Assembly (NCBI GenBank): GCA_014654535.1
Contig: BNBA01000024.1
Location: forward strand, 1,121 to 65,120
Direction: 5' to 3'
Origin: Xanthomonas boreopolis
GTDB taxonomy: Bacteria; Pseudomonadota; Gammaproteobacteria; Xanthomonadales; Xanthomonadaceae
DNA: 64,000 nucleotides
Part shown: in pieces, positions 1-7,162 of the stretch
Numbering within the stretch: the first letter of the stretch is position 1
Layout of the letters: every line of letters begins with the position of its first letter
The notes under the pieces: generated by a model
Database searches by the model: none
What the model saw: the letters and a program-made list of their open reading frames with translations, nothing else
Told to the model about the DNA's origin: nothing
Program-made: the position numbers and the translations under genes

Positions 1-168
1 ATGCTCAATTTCCGAGTAGCTGATCTCGACACACTTCTTGCAGCGTTGCGCGCTGAAGGCTGCAACGTGCTGGACAGTACAGAGTCATCGGACTTCGGCA
101 AGTTCGGATGGGTGATCGACCCGGACGGCAACAAAGTTGAGCTGTGGGAGCCGCCGAGTGCGCAATAG
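1..168 (+). CDS. VOC/glyoxalase-family protein, 3' part of a gene cassette
   Basis: The reading frame is open from base 1 to a TAG at 166-168, giving 55 residues. The ending WVIDPDGNKVELWEPP is the typical last strand of a vicinal-oxygen-chelate (glyoxalase/bleomycin-resistance fold) domain, with the glutamate of VELWE as the usual metal ligand. The first ATG at base 1 is probably internal, because VOC proteins are about 120-130 residues long, so the 5' part lies outside the window. The local base composition is close to half GC, clearly lower than the neighbouring chromosome. An attC site starts ten bases after the stop, so this is the coding part of a mobile gene cassette. The substrate cannot be told from this fragment. 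Confidence 0.8.
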   Translation: MLNFRVADLDTLLAALRAEGCNVLDSTESSDFGKFGWVIDPDGNKVELWEPPSAQ

Positions 169-177
169 CTGGCTGCG

Positions 178-237
178 GCCTAACAATTCATTCAAGCTGA
201 ACCCGCTTCGCGGGTCAGTTCAATTCAAGCGTTAGCC
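178..237 (+). mobile_element. attC: integron attC site (59-base element)
   Basis: The site begins with GCCTAAC (178-184) and ends with GTTAGCC (231-237), the inverse core sites of an attC element. Between them lies an imperfect palindrome with the loop CCCGCTTCGCGGG near 202-214. Its length is 60 bp. TTCAAGC near 191-197 and TTCAAGCG near 224-231 match the typical class-1-cassette attC pattern. It directly follows the VOC stop codon in the orientation expected of a cassette, so the integrase and attI would lie beyond the left edge. No second attC is visible to the right, so this looks like the distal end of an array or a lone cassette. Confidence 0.88.
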
Positions 238-294
238 ATCCCCCGAGAGCTGTGCAGCTTGTCGATGCAAGGCGACGCGTAGCAAGTAGCGACG

Positions 295-328
295 GGGGCA
301 GGTTCGCCTCACCAGGCGGACCTGCCCC
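295..328. terminator. strong hairpin between cassette and fucosidase gene
   Basis: The 15-base arms 295-309 and 314-328 pair completely except for one G-T pair, around the loop CACC. The hairpin lies 24 bases after the fucosidase stop on the minus strand. There is no clear T-run, so it may be a structural repeat rather than a classical intrinsic terminator. Confidence 0.45.
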
Positions 329-351
329 TACCCGGCGCCGTCATCTCCAAC

Positions 352-1725
352 TCAACGCACCGCGCCCTTCCCCGTGTCGAACAGCTGGAACTCGCGGATA
401 TGCACCGCGTCCGCGCTGGACAGGATGTTCAGGCGCACCTTGCTGGTGGTCACCGGGGCGAAGTGGTCGATCTTCATGCGACCGATGGCCTGCGCCTGCG
501 CGAGGCGCACCCACTTGCCGTCCTGCCAGGCCTCGACCGCGTACTTCTGCACGAGCTGGCCGTCGTTGATCCACTCCATGCTCAGCGCCGCGTCGAAGGT
601 GACCGGCTGCTTGAACTGCAGTTCCAGCACCGCGCTGTGCGAGCCTTCCGGCGCGCTCCAGAAGGTGTCGCGGTCGCCGTCCACCGCCGCGGCGATCGCG
701 CCGGGATTCTTCAGGTTGCGCGGCACCAGGTTCCTGTCCGCGCCGTAGCGGGCCTGGATCGCTTCGCCCATCTCCTTCAGGCGCTGCACGTCGGCCTCCG
801 GCAGCAACCCGCGCTTGTCCGGGGCGACGCCGAGCACCAGCTGGCCGCCCAGGCCCACGCTCTTCTCCCAGATCTCGACCAGTTCGTCCACGCTCTTGAG
901 CGTCTCGTCGCTGTTCGGGTGCCAGAACCATTGCAGCTTGTGCAGCGGCGTATCGACCTCGACCGGGCGCCAGCGCAGGTAACCGTGGCGATCGATCACG
1001 TTCCAGTTCTCGCCCTCGATGAAGCCGGCCTCGTTGCCGACCCAGCGGATGTCGCCGTACTCGAACAGCGCGGTGTCGGCGAACACCATCGCGTTCGGCT
1101 GGTAAGTGCGCAGTTCTTCCATGTATTTGTCGAAGTCATAGACATGGCCGGCGCTGCCGGCGCCGTCCAGCCACCACTCGGTGATCGGGCCGTAGTGCGA
1201 GGCCAGTTCCACCAGCTGCGCGGCGTAGAACTTGTCGTAGGCCTTGGAATCGGCGTACTTGGGCTCGTGGCGGTCCCACGGCGAGAGATAGATGCCGAAG
1301 CCGAGGCCTTCCTTGCGCACCGCCTCGCCGGTCATCTTCACCAGGTCGCCCTTGCCGCCCAGCCACGGGCTGTTCTTGACCGAATATTCGCTCTGCGCGG
1401 TCGGCCACAGCGCGAAGCCGTCGTGGTGCTTGGCGACCAGGATCAGGTACTTCGCGCCGGCGGCCTTGACCGCGCGCGCCCACTGGCCGGGATTGACCTG
1501 GGTCGGGTTGAAGACCTTCGGGCTGGCGGTGCCGTCGCCCCATTCCTGGTCGAGCCAGGTGTTGGGGTTGAAGTGCACGATCACGCCGAACTCCAGGTCC
1601 TGCCATGCCACCTGCTGCGGCGAGGGCTTCACCTCGGCGAAGTTCTGGGCGATCGCGGCCGGCAGGGCCAAGGCCAGGCCGAATCCGGCCAACCAGCGCA
1701 ACGGGGAAAGCGGGCGTCGTTTCAT
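352..1725 (-). CDS. secreted alpha-L-fucosidase, GH29, with C-terminal discoidin-like domain
   Basis: A 457-residue glycoside hydrolase predicted to remove alpha-L-fucose from glycans outside the cytoplasm. The ATG at 1725 is preceded by GAGGA and opens a signal peptide ending near residue 27 (AIAQN). The GH29 barrel covers about residues 35-370. KHHDGFALW (about 99-107) and EWWLDG (about 183-188) are visible; Asp187 is the expected nucleophile. The last 110 residues (AVDGDRDTFWSA onward) look like an F5/8 type C carbohydrate-binding domain. It is divergent from a secreted sialidase-like gene across an AT-rich 106-bp region, so the two are probably co-regulated for glycan breakdown. The natural substrate is not evident. 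Confidence 0.9.
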   Translation of the reverse strand: MKRRPLSPLRWLAGFGLALALPAAIAQNFAEVKPSPQQVAWQDLEFGVIVHFNPNTWLDQEWGDGTASPKVFNPTQVNPGQWARAVKAAGAKYLILVAKHHDGFALWPTAQSEYSVKNSPWLGGKGDLVKMTGEAVRKEGLGFGIYLSPWDRHEPKYADSKAYDKFYAAQLVELASHYGPITEWWLDGAGSAGHVYDFDKYMEELRTYQPNAMVFADTALFEYGDIRWVGNEAGFIEGENWNVIDRHGYLRWRPVEVDTPLHKLQWFWHPNSDETLKSVDELVEIWEKSVGLGGQLVLGVAPDKRGLLPEADVQRLKEMGEAIQARYGADRNLVPRNLKNPGAIAAAVDGDRDTFWSAPEGSHSAVLELQFKQPVTFDAALSMEWINDGQLVQKYAVEAWQDGKWVRLAQAQAIGRMKIDHFAPVTTSKVRLNILSSADAVHIREFQLFDTGKGAVR

Positions 1726-1794
1726 CGCGGATCCTCGAAGGGGTCGGCGGCCGGCGGCCGCCCTGAACCTCGAGCATATGGTATTTAATAGATC

Positions 1795-1808
1795 ATATAC
1801 AGGTATAT
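1795..1808. promoter_or_regulatory. operator-like palindrome in the divergent fucosidase/sialidase promoter
   Basis: ATATAC-AG-GTATAT is a perfect 6-bp inverted repeat in an AT-rich island (about 1775-1810) of otherwise very GC-rich DNA. A second, looser pair CATATG...CATATAC lies at 1775-1800. The position between two divergent glycosidase genes suggests a shared operator for a sugar-responsive repressor. The regulator itself is not in the window. Confidence 0.45.
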
Positions 1809-1831
1809 CACCAATCCCACGGACCCATTCC

Positions 1832-2857
1832 ATGCCGCGCTTGTTCGCCCTCGCCGCCCTGGCCTTGCTGTCGTCCGCAGGCGCTTCGGCCGCGCCATCG
1901 CCGATCGTGCTCGGCGAGTTCGTCGCCGAGGCGCCGCCCACGCCGCAGAGCCACGCTTCGACCATCGTCGAGACCGGCGACGGCCAGTTGCTGGCCGCCT
2001 GGTTCGGCGGCGAGCACGAGGGCGCGCCCGACGTGGCGATCTGGCTGAGCGAGCGCGATGCGAACGGCTGGTCCGCGCCGCGCAAGGTCGCCGACGGCGG
2101 CACCCAGCCGGCCTGGAACCCGGTGCTGTTCCAGCCCGCGCACGGCCCGCTGCAGCTCTACTACAAGGCCGGCCCGAACCCGCGCCAGTGGTGGGGACTG
2201 CTCGCCACGTCGGACGACGACGGGCGGCACTGGTCGACGGCGCGGCGCCTGCCTGGCGGCATCCTCGGGCCGATCAAGAACAAGCCGCTGCAGTTGCCAG
2301 ATGGACGCATCCTCGCCCCGAGCAGCACCGAGGCCGATGGCGAGCGGTGGCGCGCCCACATCGAATGGAGCGACGACGGCGGCACGCACTGGCAGCGCGG
2401 CGGCGACCTCAACGATCCGGCCCAGATCGGCGCGATCCAGCCCAGCCTGCTGCTGCACCCGGACGGTCGCCTGCAGGCGCTCGGGCGCACGCGGCAGGAC
2501 CGCGTCTTCAGCACCTTTTCCGAGGACGGCGGCGAGACCTGGTCGCCGATGACCCTGCTCGATCTGCAAAACCCCAACGCGGGCATCGACGCGACGATGC
2601 TGCGCGATGGCCGCGCCCTGCTGGTCTACAACCCGGCGGTGGCCGGCAAGGACTGGTGGGACGGCCGCGGCACGCTGGCGGTGGCGCTGTCCCGCGACGG
2701 CGTGCACTGGCGCCGCGTGCTGACGCTGGAACACAGCCCGAAGGACGAGTTCTCCTATCCGGCGGTGATCCAGGCCCGCGATGGCCTGGTGCATGTCACC
2801 TACACGTGGAAGCGCCTGCGCATCAAGCACGTGGTGATCGATCCGGCGCGGCTGTAG
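1832..2857 (+). CDS. secreted sialidase-like BNR-repeat glycoside hydrolase
   Basis: A 341-residue protein with a signal peptide (about residues 1-20, GASAAPS) and a six-bladed-propeller pattern. At least three good Asp boxes are visible: SDDDGRHW (about 127), SDDGGTHW (about 180) and SEDGGETW (about 230), with a weaker SRDGVHW near 286. This places it in the BNR_2 sialidase-like family (exo-alpha-sialidase annotation group). The FRIP motif of classical bacterial sialidases is not seen, so sialic acid as substrate is uncertain. The start at 1832 follows the divergent promoter and gives a good leader peptide. It is divergent from the GH29 fucosidase, which suggests joint action on a fucosylated, acidic glycan. 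A TGTGGGAGC repeat fragment follows the stop. Confidence 0.82.
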   Translation: MPRLFALAALALLSSAGASAAPSPIVLGEFVAEAPPTPQSHASTIVETGDGQLLAAWFGGEHEGAPDVAIWLSERDANGWSAPRKVADGGTQPAWNPVLFQPAHGPLQLYYKAGPNPRQWWGLLATSDDDGRHWSTARRLPGGILGPIKNKPLQLPDGRILAPSSTEADGERWRAHIEWSDDGGTHWQRGGDLNDPAQIGAIQPSLLLHPDGRLQALGRTRQDRVFSTFSEDGGETWSPMTLLDLQNPNAGIDATMLRDGRALLVYNPAVAGKDWWDGRGTLAVALSRDGVHWRRVLTLEHSPKDEFSYPAVIQARDGLVHVTYTWKRLRIKHVVIDPARL

Positions 2858-2876
2858 CTTCTCTGTGGGAGCAGCA

Positions 2877-3272
2877 TTACCGGAACAACTTCCGATCCAA
2901 CGCCTGCAACCAGCCACGCGCCGGCGTCCACGCCAGCGCCAGCCCCGCGACCACGCCGACCGCGTCGGCCAGCGCATCGGCCGGATCGGCGCTGCGCGTG
3001 GCGGTCAGCGCGCCCTGCAACACCTCGATCAGCACGCCCATCAGCAGCAGGCCCAGCGCCGGCCGCCACAGCGTCGCGCGCCGCGCATGCAGTTGCGCCG
3101 AAGCCGCGGCGAGAAGGAAATAGGCCAGGAAATGCTCGACCTTGTCGCCGCCTTCCGGCACCTGCGGCAGGTCCGGCGCCGGCAGCAGGCAGACCGCGAA
3201 CACCACGGCGACGCCGAGCCACCAAAGCCCCTGCCACAAGCGGGGCCGCGCGAACGGACGCAAGACCGGCAC
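2877..3272 (-). CDS. VanZ-family membrane protein
   Basis: 131 residues with four predicted membrane segments (about 13-30, 45-60, 68-88, 98-115). The motif GGDKVEHFLAYFLL is the VanZ/YjzB-family signature with conserved KxEHF. The GTG start at 3272 lies four bases after the TAG of the upstream methyltransferase gene (3276), so the two are probably co-transcribed. VanZ proteins were first linked to teicoplanin resistance, but most chromosomal members have no known role. Confidence 0.82.
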   Translation of the reverse strand: MPVLRPFARPRLWQGLWWLGVAVVFAVCLLPAPDLPQVPEGGDKVEHFLAYFLLAAASAQLHARRATLWRPALGLLLMGVLIEVLQGALTATRSADPADALADAVGVVAGLALAWTPARGWLQALDRKLFR

Positions 3273-3275
3273 GAC

Positions 3276-4460
3276 CTACAACCGCCAGGTCAGGTCGCCC
3301 ATCAGGAACGCGGCGTTGAGATCGACGTCGCGCGAGAACCCCATCACCTGGAAGCGCTCGCCCATCTCGCTGGGCAGGGTCAGCCGCTTCACCTGCTCGC
3401 GCAGGCGCACGCGCCCGACCTCGTCGGTGCGGGTATCGGCGACTTCCAGCAGCTTGTGCAGGCCATTGCCGAGCAGGAAGCTGGCCTGGGTGCAATAGCC
3501 GGCCAGGTCGAAGCCGGCGCCGGTGCCGGCTTCGGCCAGCGCGGTGAAGTCCACCGAGGCGGTGAGGTCCTGCAGTCCCGGCCAGCGGTACAGGTCGTCG
3601 TGCACCCGGTGGCGATAGAACGCGCGCAAGGTGCCGTCGGTGCGCTGCGGCTGGTAGTACTCCGAACGCGGATAGCCGTAGTCGACGAACAGCATCGCGC
3701 CGCTCTTCAGCCCGCCCGCGACCGCCTGGATCCAGTACGGCAGCTGCGGCAGCAGTTCGGAACGGTAGCCGTTCTCGAACGGCCGCTCCAGGTACGCCTC
3801 GACGTGCCGGACCGCGGCGACCATCAGCGGATCGGCCGGCTGCATGCCGCGCACGAAGCGCCCTTCGCCGTCGAGCGCGACGGTCTCCTCGTGGATCTCG
3901 CCCTCGTGGATCAGGAAGCGCGGGGTCGGCAGCGCGTCGATCACCTCGTTGGCGAACAGCACGCCGTTCCAGTCGTCGGCGAACGGGCCGTCCACCCATT
4001 CGACCAGGTCGAACACCGGCGGGATCAGCGACTTGCCGAGCCGCTCGCGCTGGCGCTGGCGCAGGTCGGCGCTCGGCTCCAGGATCGCATAGCGTTCCGG
4101 CAGCGCGTCCAGTTCCAGCAGGCGCTTGAGCGTGACCTCGGCGAACGCGCCGCTGCCGCCGCCCAGTTCGAGCATGCGCGACTGCGGGCCGAGCTGCTGC
4201 AGCACCGGCGCCAGCGCACCGGAGACGGTGGCGGCGAACAGCGGCCCCAGCTCCGGCGCGGTGACGAAATCGCCGACCTCGCCGAACTTGTGCGCGCCGG
4301 CGCTGTAGTAGCCCAGGCCCGGCGCATACAGCGCCACTTCCATGAAGCGCGAGAACGGGATCGCCCCGCCCGCGGCCATGATCTCCGCCCGCAGGTGGGC
4401 CGCGAGCCGCTCGCTGTGCTCGAGCGCGTCGGTACCGGGAGGGGGAAGGTCGGCGTGCAT
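3276..4460 (-). CDS. class I SAM-dependent methyltransferase, MidA/NDUFAF7 family
   Basis: A 394-residue protein of the SAM-dependent MidA family (DUF185; the eukaryotic relative NDUFAF7 methylates an arginine of complex I). The N-terminal block GGAIPFSRFMEVALYAPGLG and FGEVGDFVTAPELGPLF, followed by the SAM loop MLELGGGSGAFA (about residue 117), are diagnostic. The ATG at 4460 is chosen because a longer frame to 4523 would overlap the divergent folM start. In bacteria the target is not known. The VanZ gene follows after three bases. Confidence 0.87.
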   Translation of the reverse strand: MHADLPPPGTDALEHSERLAAHLRAEIMAAGGAIPFSRFMEVALYAPGLGYYSAGAHKFGEVGDFVTAPELGPLFAATVSGALAPVLQQLGPQSRMLELGGGSGAFAEVTLKRLLELDALPERYAILEPSADLRQRQRERLGKSLIPPVFDLVEWVDGPFADDWNGVLFANEVIDALPTPRFLIHEGEIHEETVALDGEGRFVRGMQPADPLMVAAVRHVEAYLERPFENGYRSELLPQLPYWIQAVAGGLKSGAMLFVDYGYPRSEYYQPQRTDGTLRAFYRHRVHDDLYRWPGLQDLTASVDFTALAEAGTGAGFDLAGYCTQASFLLGNGLHKLLEVADTRTDEVGRVRLREQVKRLTLPSEMGERFQVMGFSRDVDLNAAFLMGDLTWRL

Positions 4461-4513
4461 GGCGGGATCGATTGCGTGGACAATGCACAGGATAGCCGAG
4501 CGGGAACCACGCG

Positions 4514-5251
4514 ATGTCTTCAACTGCCAAGGTCGTCCTGATCACCGGCGGCGCGCGCCGCATCGGCGCGGCGATCGCCCGCCGCCTGCACGCGCGCGGC
4601 TGGGACCTCGCCGTGCACGCCCATCGTTCCGGCGACGCGCTGCAGGCGCTGGCGGATGAACTGCTGGCCCTGCGCCCGGGGAGCGTGGCGACGCTGCATG
4701 CGGACCTGCGCGACCCGCAGGCCCCGGCCGGGCTGGTGGCGCAGTGCCTGGCGCGGTTCGGCGGGCTGGACGCGCTGGTCAACAACGCCTCGAACTTCTA
4801 TCCGACCCCGCTCGGCGGCGCGACGCCGGCGCAGTGGGACGACCTGTTCGCGGTCAACGCGCGCGCGCCGTTCTTCCTCGCCCAGGCCGCCGCCCCGCAC
4901 CTGCAGGCCCGCAGCGGGGCGATCGTCAACATCACCGACCTGCACGCCCGCCAGCCGCTGCGCGACCACGCCGTCTACACCGCGGCCAAGGCGGCGCTGG
5001 CGATGCTGACGCGCTCGCTGGCGCTGGAACTGGCGCCGCGCGTGCGCGTCAACGCGATCGCGCCCGGTGCCATCCTGTGGCCCGAACAGGGCAAGAGCGA
5101 GGCCGCCCAACAGGCGCTGCTGGCGCGTACGCCGCTCGCGCGTACCGGCACCCCGGAAGAAGTGGCCGAGGCGGTGCGCTGGCTGCTGGAAGACGCCGGC
5201 TACGTCACCGGCCACACCTTGCCGCTGGACGGCGGCCGCACGCTGTCCTGA
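4514..5251 (+). CDS. folM: pteridine reductase / dihydromonapterin reductase-like SDR
   Basis: A 245-residue short-chain dehydrogenase. The nucleotide-binding motif is TGGARRIGAAIA (about residues 11-22); this TGxxxRIG form with arginine marks NADPH-dependent pteridine reductases. NNASNFYPT (about 91), the catalytic YTAAKAAL (Tyr about 156, Lys about 160) and a C-terminal TGHTLPLDGG complete the pattern. It should reduce dihydrobiopterin, dihydromonapterin or dihydrofolate in the cytoplasm. It lies close to and convergent with folK, which gives a small folate/pterin neighbourhood. The start is divergent from the MidA-type gene with a 53-bp gap. Confidence 0.87.
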   Translation: MSSTAKVVLITGGARRIGAAIARRLHARGWDLAVHAHRSGDALQALADELLALRPGSVATLHADLRDPQAPAGLVAQCLARFGGLDALVNNASNFYPTPLGGATPAQWDDLFAVNARAPFFLAQAAAPHLQARSGAIVNITDLHARQPLRDHAVYTAAKAALAMLTRSLALELAPRVRVNAIAPGAILWPEQGKSEAAQQALLARTPLARTGTPEEVAEAVRWLLEDAGYVTGHTLPLDGGRTLS

Positions 5252-5293
5252 CAACGCGCGCCGCCGCCGCGGGAGCCAGCTTCCATTGGCTCT

Positions 5294-5459
5294 TGTGGGA
5301 GCGGCTTCAGCCGCGATGGGTTTTTCCCATTGAACCCCTGCACAGGGATGTGCAGGCTGTTGCAGAGGGATCTGCACGAAAGCCCCATCGCGGCTGAAGC
5401 CGCTCCCACAGAAGCCGCTCCCACAGAAGCCGTTCCCGCAGAAGCCGCCCGCGCCCACA
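5294..5459. repeat. TGTGGGAGC-type palindromic repeat pair with tandem 15-mers
   Basis: Two 27-bp arms face each other: 5294-5320 (TGTGGGAGCGGCTTCAGCCG onward) and 5384-5410, its exact reverse complement. Each arm can itself fold as GCGGC-TTCA-GCCGC. The right arm is followed by further 15-bp units GAAGCCGCTCCCACA at 5411-5425, a variant at 5426-5440, and a degenerate one at 5441-5459. The space between the arms holds a copy of the 48-bp family also found in lipB (about 5330-5376). It occupies the convergent folM/folK gap. This is a REP/REPIN-like element; no RAYT transposase is in the window. Confidence 0.85.
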
Positions 5460-5492
5460 AGCGCCGATGCGCCCAGCCAGACCCATCCGGCG

Positions 5493-5975
5493 CTACAGCG
5501 CCACCACCTCGAACGCCCGGTCGTGGTCCGGATGCGCCCGCCACAGCTCGGCCAGCGTGCGTCCGGTCACCGGGTCGACGAAATCCGGCGCGATGTCGGC
5601 CATCGGCCGGAGCACGAAGGCATGCTTCAGCTCCGGCCGCGGAATGCGCAGGTGGCCCGGCCCTTCGACGATCGCATCGCCATAGAAGACGATGTCCACG
5701 TCCAGGGTCCGGTTGCCGAAGCGCGGACCGCTGCGGTCGCGGCCGTGGCGGTCCTCCAGCGCATGCAGCCAGGCGTCCAGCGCCGGCAGTGCCATGTCGG
5801 TCTCCAGCGACACCGCATTGTTGAGGAAATCCGGCCCGTCGAAGCCAACGGCCGGGGTCAGGTACGCGGGCGAAACGGCCAGCTCGCCGAACGCCGCGCG
5901 CAGCTCGCGCAGCGCCGCGCCCAGATGGCGCGCCGGTTCGAGGTTGCTGCCGAGGCTGAGAAGCACCGTGGTCAT
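5493..5975 (-). CDS. folK: 2-amino-4-hydroxy-6-hydroxymethyldihydropteridine pyrophosphokinase
   Basis: 160 residues from the ATG at 5975; a second ATG 15 bases upstream would add five residues. HPPK transfers pyrophosphate from ATP to 6-hydroxymethyl-dihydropterin in folate synthesis. The start LLSLGSNLEPARHL, the segment DRHGRDRSGPRFGNRTLDVDI with the two Mg-binding aspartates of LDVDI, and HLRIPRPELKHAFVL are the HPPK signatures. Length is normal. It is convergent with folM across a palindromic repeat and has no folB or folP neighbour here. Confidence 0.93.
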   Translation of the reverse strand: MTTVLLSLGSNLEPARHLGAALRELRAAFGELAVSPAYLTPAVGFDGPDFLNNAVSLETDMALPALDAWLHALEDRHGRDRSGPRFGNRTLDVDIVFYGDAIVEGPGHLRIPRPELKHAFVLRPMADIAPDFVDPVTGRTLAELWRAHPDHDRAFEVVAL

Positions 5976-6100
5976 GCGATATTCGCGCATGCGCGGCGGG
6001 GCAGCGTCAACCGCGGCGTGCGGCCCGGCGGCGCGGTCCCGCACTAGTCACCGCCCCGCCGCGGTGCATAGAATCGGCCTGCACAGCCACGGGCAGCACC

Positions 6101-6937
6101 ATGACCTATTGCGTCGGCATCGAAACAGACGAAGGCCTGGTCTTCGCCGCGGACACCCGCACCAATGCCTCGCTGGACGACGTGCGCGTCCATCGCAAGC
6201 TGCATGTGTTCGAATACCCGGGGCAGGCGGTGTTCGCGATCATGTCCGCCGGCAATCTCGCCACGACCCAGCTCACCCTCGCCAAGCTGCAGCGGGACGC
6301 GGACGACGGCGCGCCGCGCAGCCTGCGCGCGTTCCGCCACCTGTTCGAGGCCGCCGAGTACGTGGGCGAGGTGCTGGTATCCAGCCAGGCCAAGCTCAGC
6401 GAACAGGCCCAGCAGAGCGGCGTGAGCACCTCGGCCACGCTGATCCTGGGGGGCCAGATCGCCGGCGAGCGGCCGGGCCTGTACATGATCTACCCGCTCG
6501 GCAACGCGATCGCCTCCTCGCCGGAGACGCCCTACATGCAGATCGGCGAGTCCAAGTACGGCAAGCCGATCCTGGACCGCATCATCCGCCCGGAGATGAA
6601 GCTGGAGGACGCCGCCCGCACCGCGCTGGTGTCGCTGGACTCGACGATCCGCTCCAACCTGTCGGTCGGCATGCCGATCGACCTGGCGCTGATCCGCACC
6701 AACGACCTGCGCGTCACCGAGCGCATGCGCCTAGAGGCGGATACGCCGCTGTACGCCGACATCCACGAGAACTGGTCGCGCAAGCTGGAGAATGCGGTGC
6801 GCACCTTGCCGCGCTTCCCCTGGGAGCCGGCGCTCCCCGAAGCCGACACCTCCGCGGCGCCCGGCGCCCTGCCGCCGCTGCCGCCCCGGCGCTCGGCGAT
6901 CCGCCGCGATCCGGAGGACCAAGCGGCGCAGCAGTGA
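6101..6937 (+). CDS. Anbu, proteasome-type N-terminal-nucleophile peptidase homologue
   Basis: 278 residues. The start MTYCVGIETDEGLVFAADTR places a Thr at position 2 as the N-terminal nucleophile after loss of Met. The fold continues with NLATTQLTLAKLQ and STSATLILGGQIAGERPGLYMIYPLGN, typical of the Anbu (bacterial proteasome homologue) family, distant kin of HslV and 20S beta subunits. The C-terminal 40 residues are Pro/Arg-rich and probably disordered. Anbu genes often accompany a transglutaminase-like gene, an alpha-E gene and an ATP-grasp gene, but none is seen next to this copy. A 7-bp tandem array starts a few bases after the stop. Confidence 0.88.
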   Translation: MTYCVGIETDEGLVFAADTRTNASLDDVRVHRKLHVFEYPGQAVFAIMSAGNLATTQLTLAKLQRDADDGAPRSLRAFRHLFEAAEYVGEVLVSSQAKLSEQAQQSGVSTSATLILGGQIAGERPGLYMIYPLGNAIASSPETPYMQIGESKYGKPILDRIIRPEMKLEDAARTALVSLDSTIRSNLSVGMPIDLALIRTNDLRVTERMRLEADTPLYADIHENWSRKLENAVRTLPRFPWEPALPEADTSAAPGALPPLPPRRSAIRRDPEDQAAQQ

Positions 6938-6945
6938 AGGGGTGG

Positions 6946-7015
6946 GATTCGGGATTCGGGATTCGGGATTCGGGATTCGGGATTCGGGATTCGGGATTCG
7001 GGATTCGGGATTCGG
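6946..7015. repeat. (GATTCGG)10 heptamer array
   Basis: Ten uninterrupted copies of the 7-bp unit GATTCGG start nine bases after the Anbu stop codon. The inverted arm CGAATCCCGAATCAC at 7152-7166 lies across the stop codon of the converging hybrid kinase gene. The 136 bp between them include a segment (about 7040-7080, GTCAAGCGATCCGATG and onward) that recurs after the second array at about 26960. The region holds nothing coding. Confidence 0.95.
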
Positions 7016-7162
7016 GCAAGGGTCCTTGCCAAGACCTGGCTGTCAAGCGATCCGATGTTTCTCCTGGGGGTTTCAGGCCACGGTAGGCCGGCAAAGCCCG
7101 TCGAGGCCGATCCCCCTGCCGTAGCCGGCGTCTCTCCGAAGCCGGCTTCTACGAATCCCGAA

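Noticed and set aside
178..237. attC site as an intrinsic terminator
   Set aside because: It can form a hairpin, but the GCCTAAC/GTTAGCC ends, 60-bp length and position behind a low-GC gene fit attC much better, and there is no T-run.
400..1788. Long open frame antisense to the fucosidase gene
   Set aside because: High GC gives long antisense frames throughout the window; this one has an Arg/His/Val-rich composition and no family signature, while the minus-strand GH29 protein is clear.
6946..7015. CRISPR array
   Set aside because: The repeat is 7 bp, tandem and without spacers; no cas gene is in the window.
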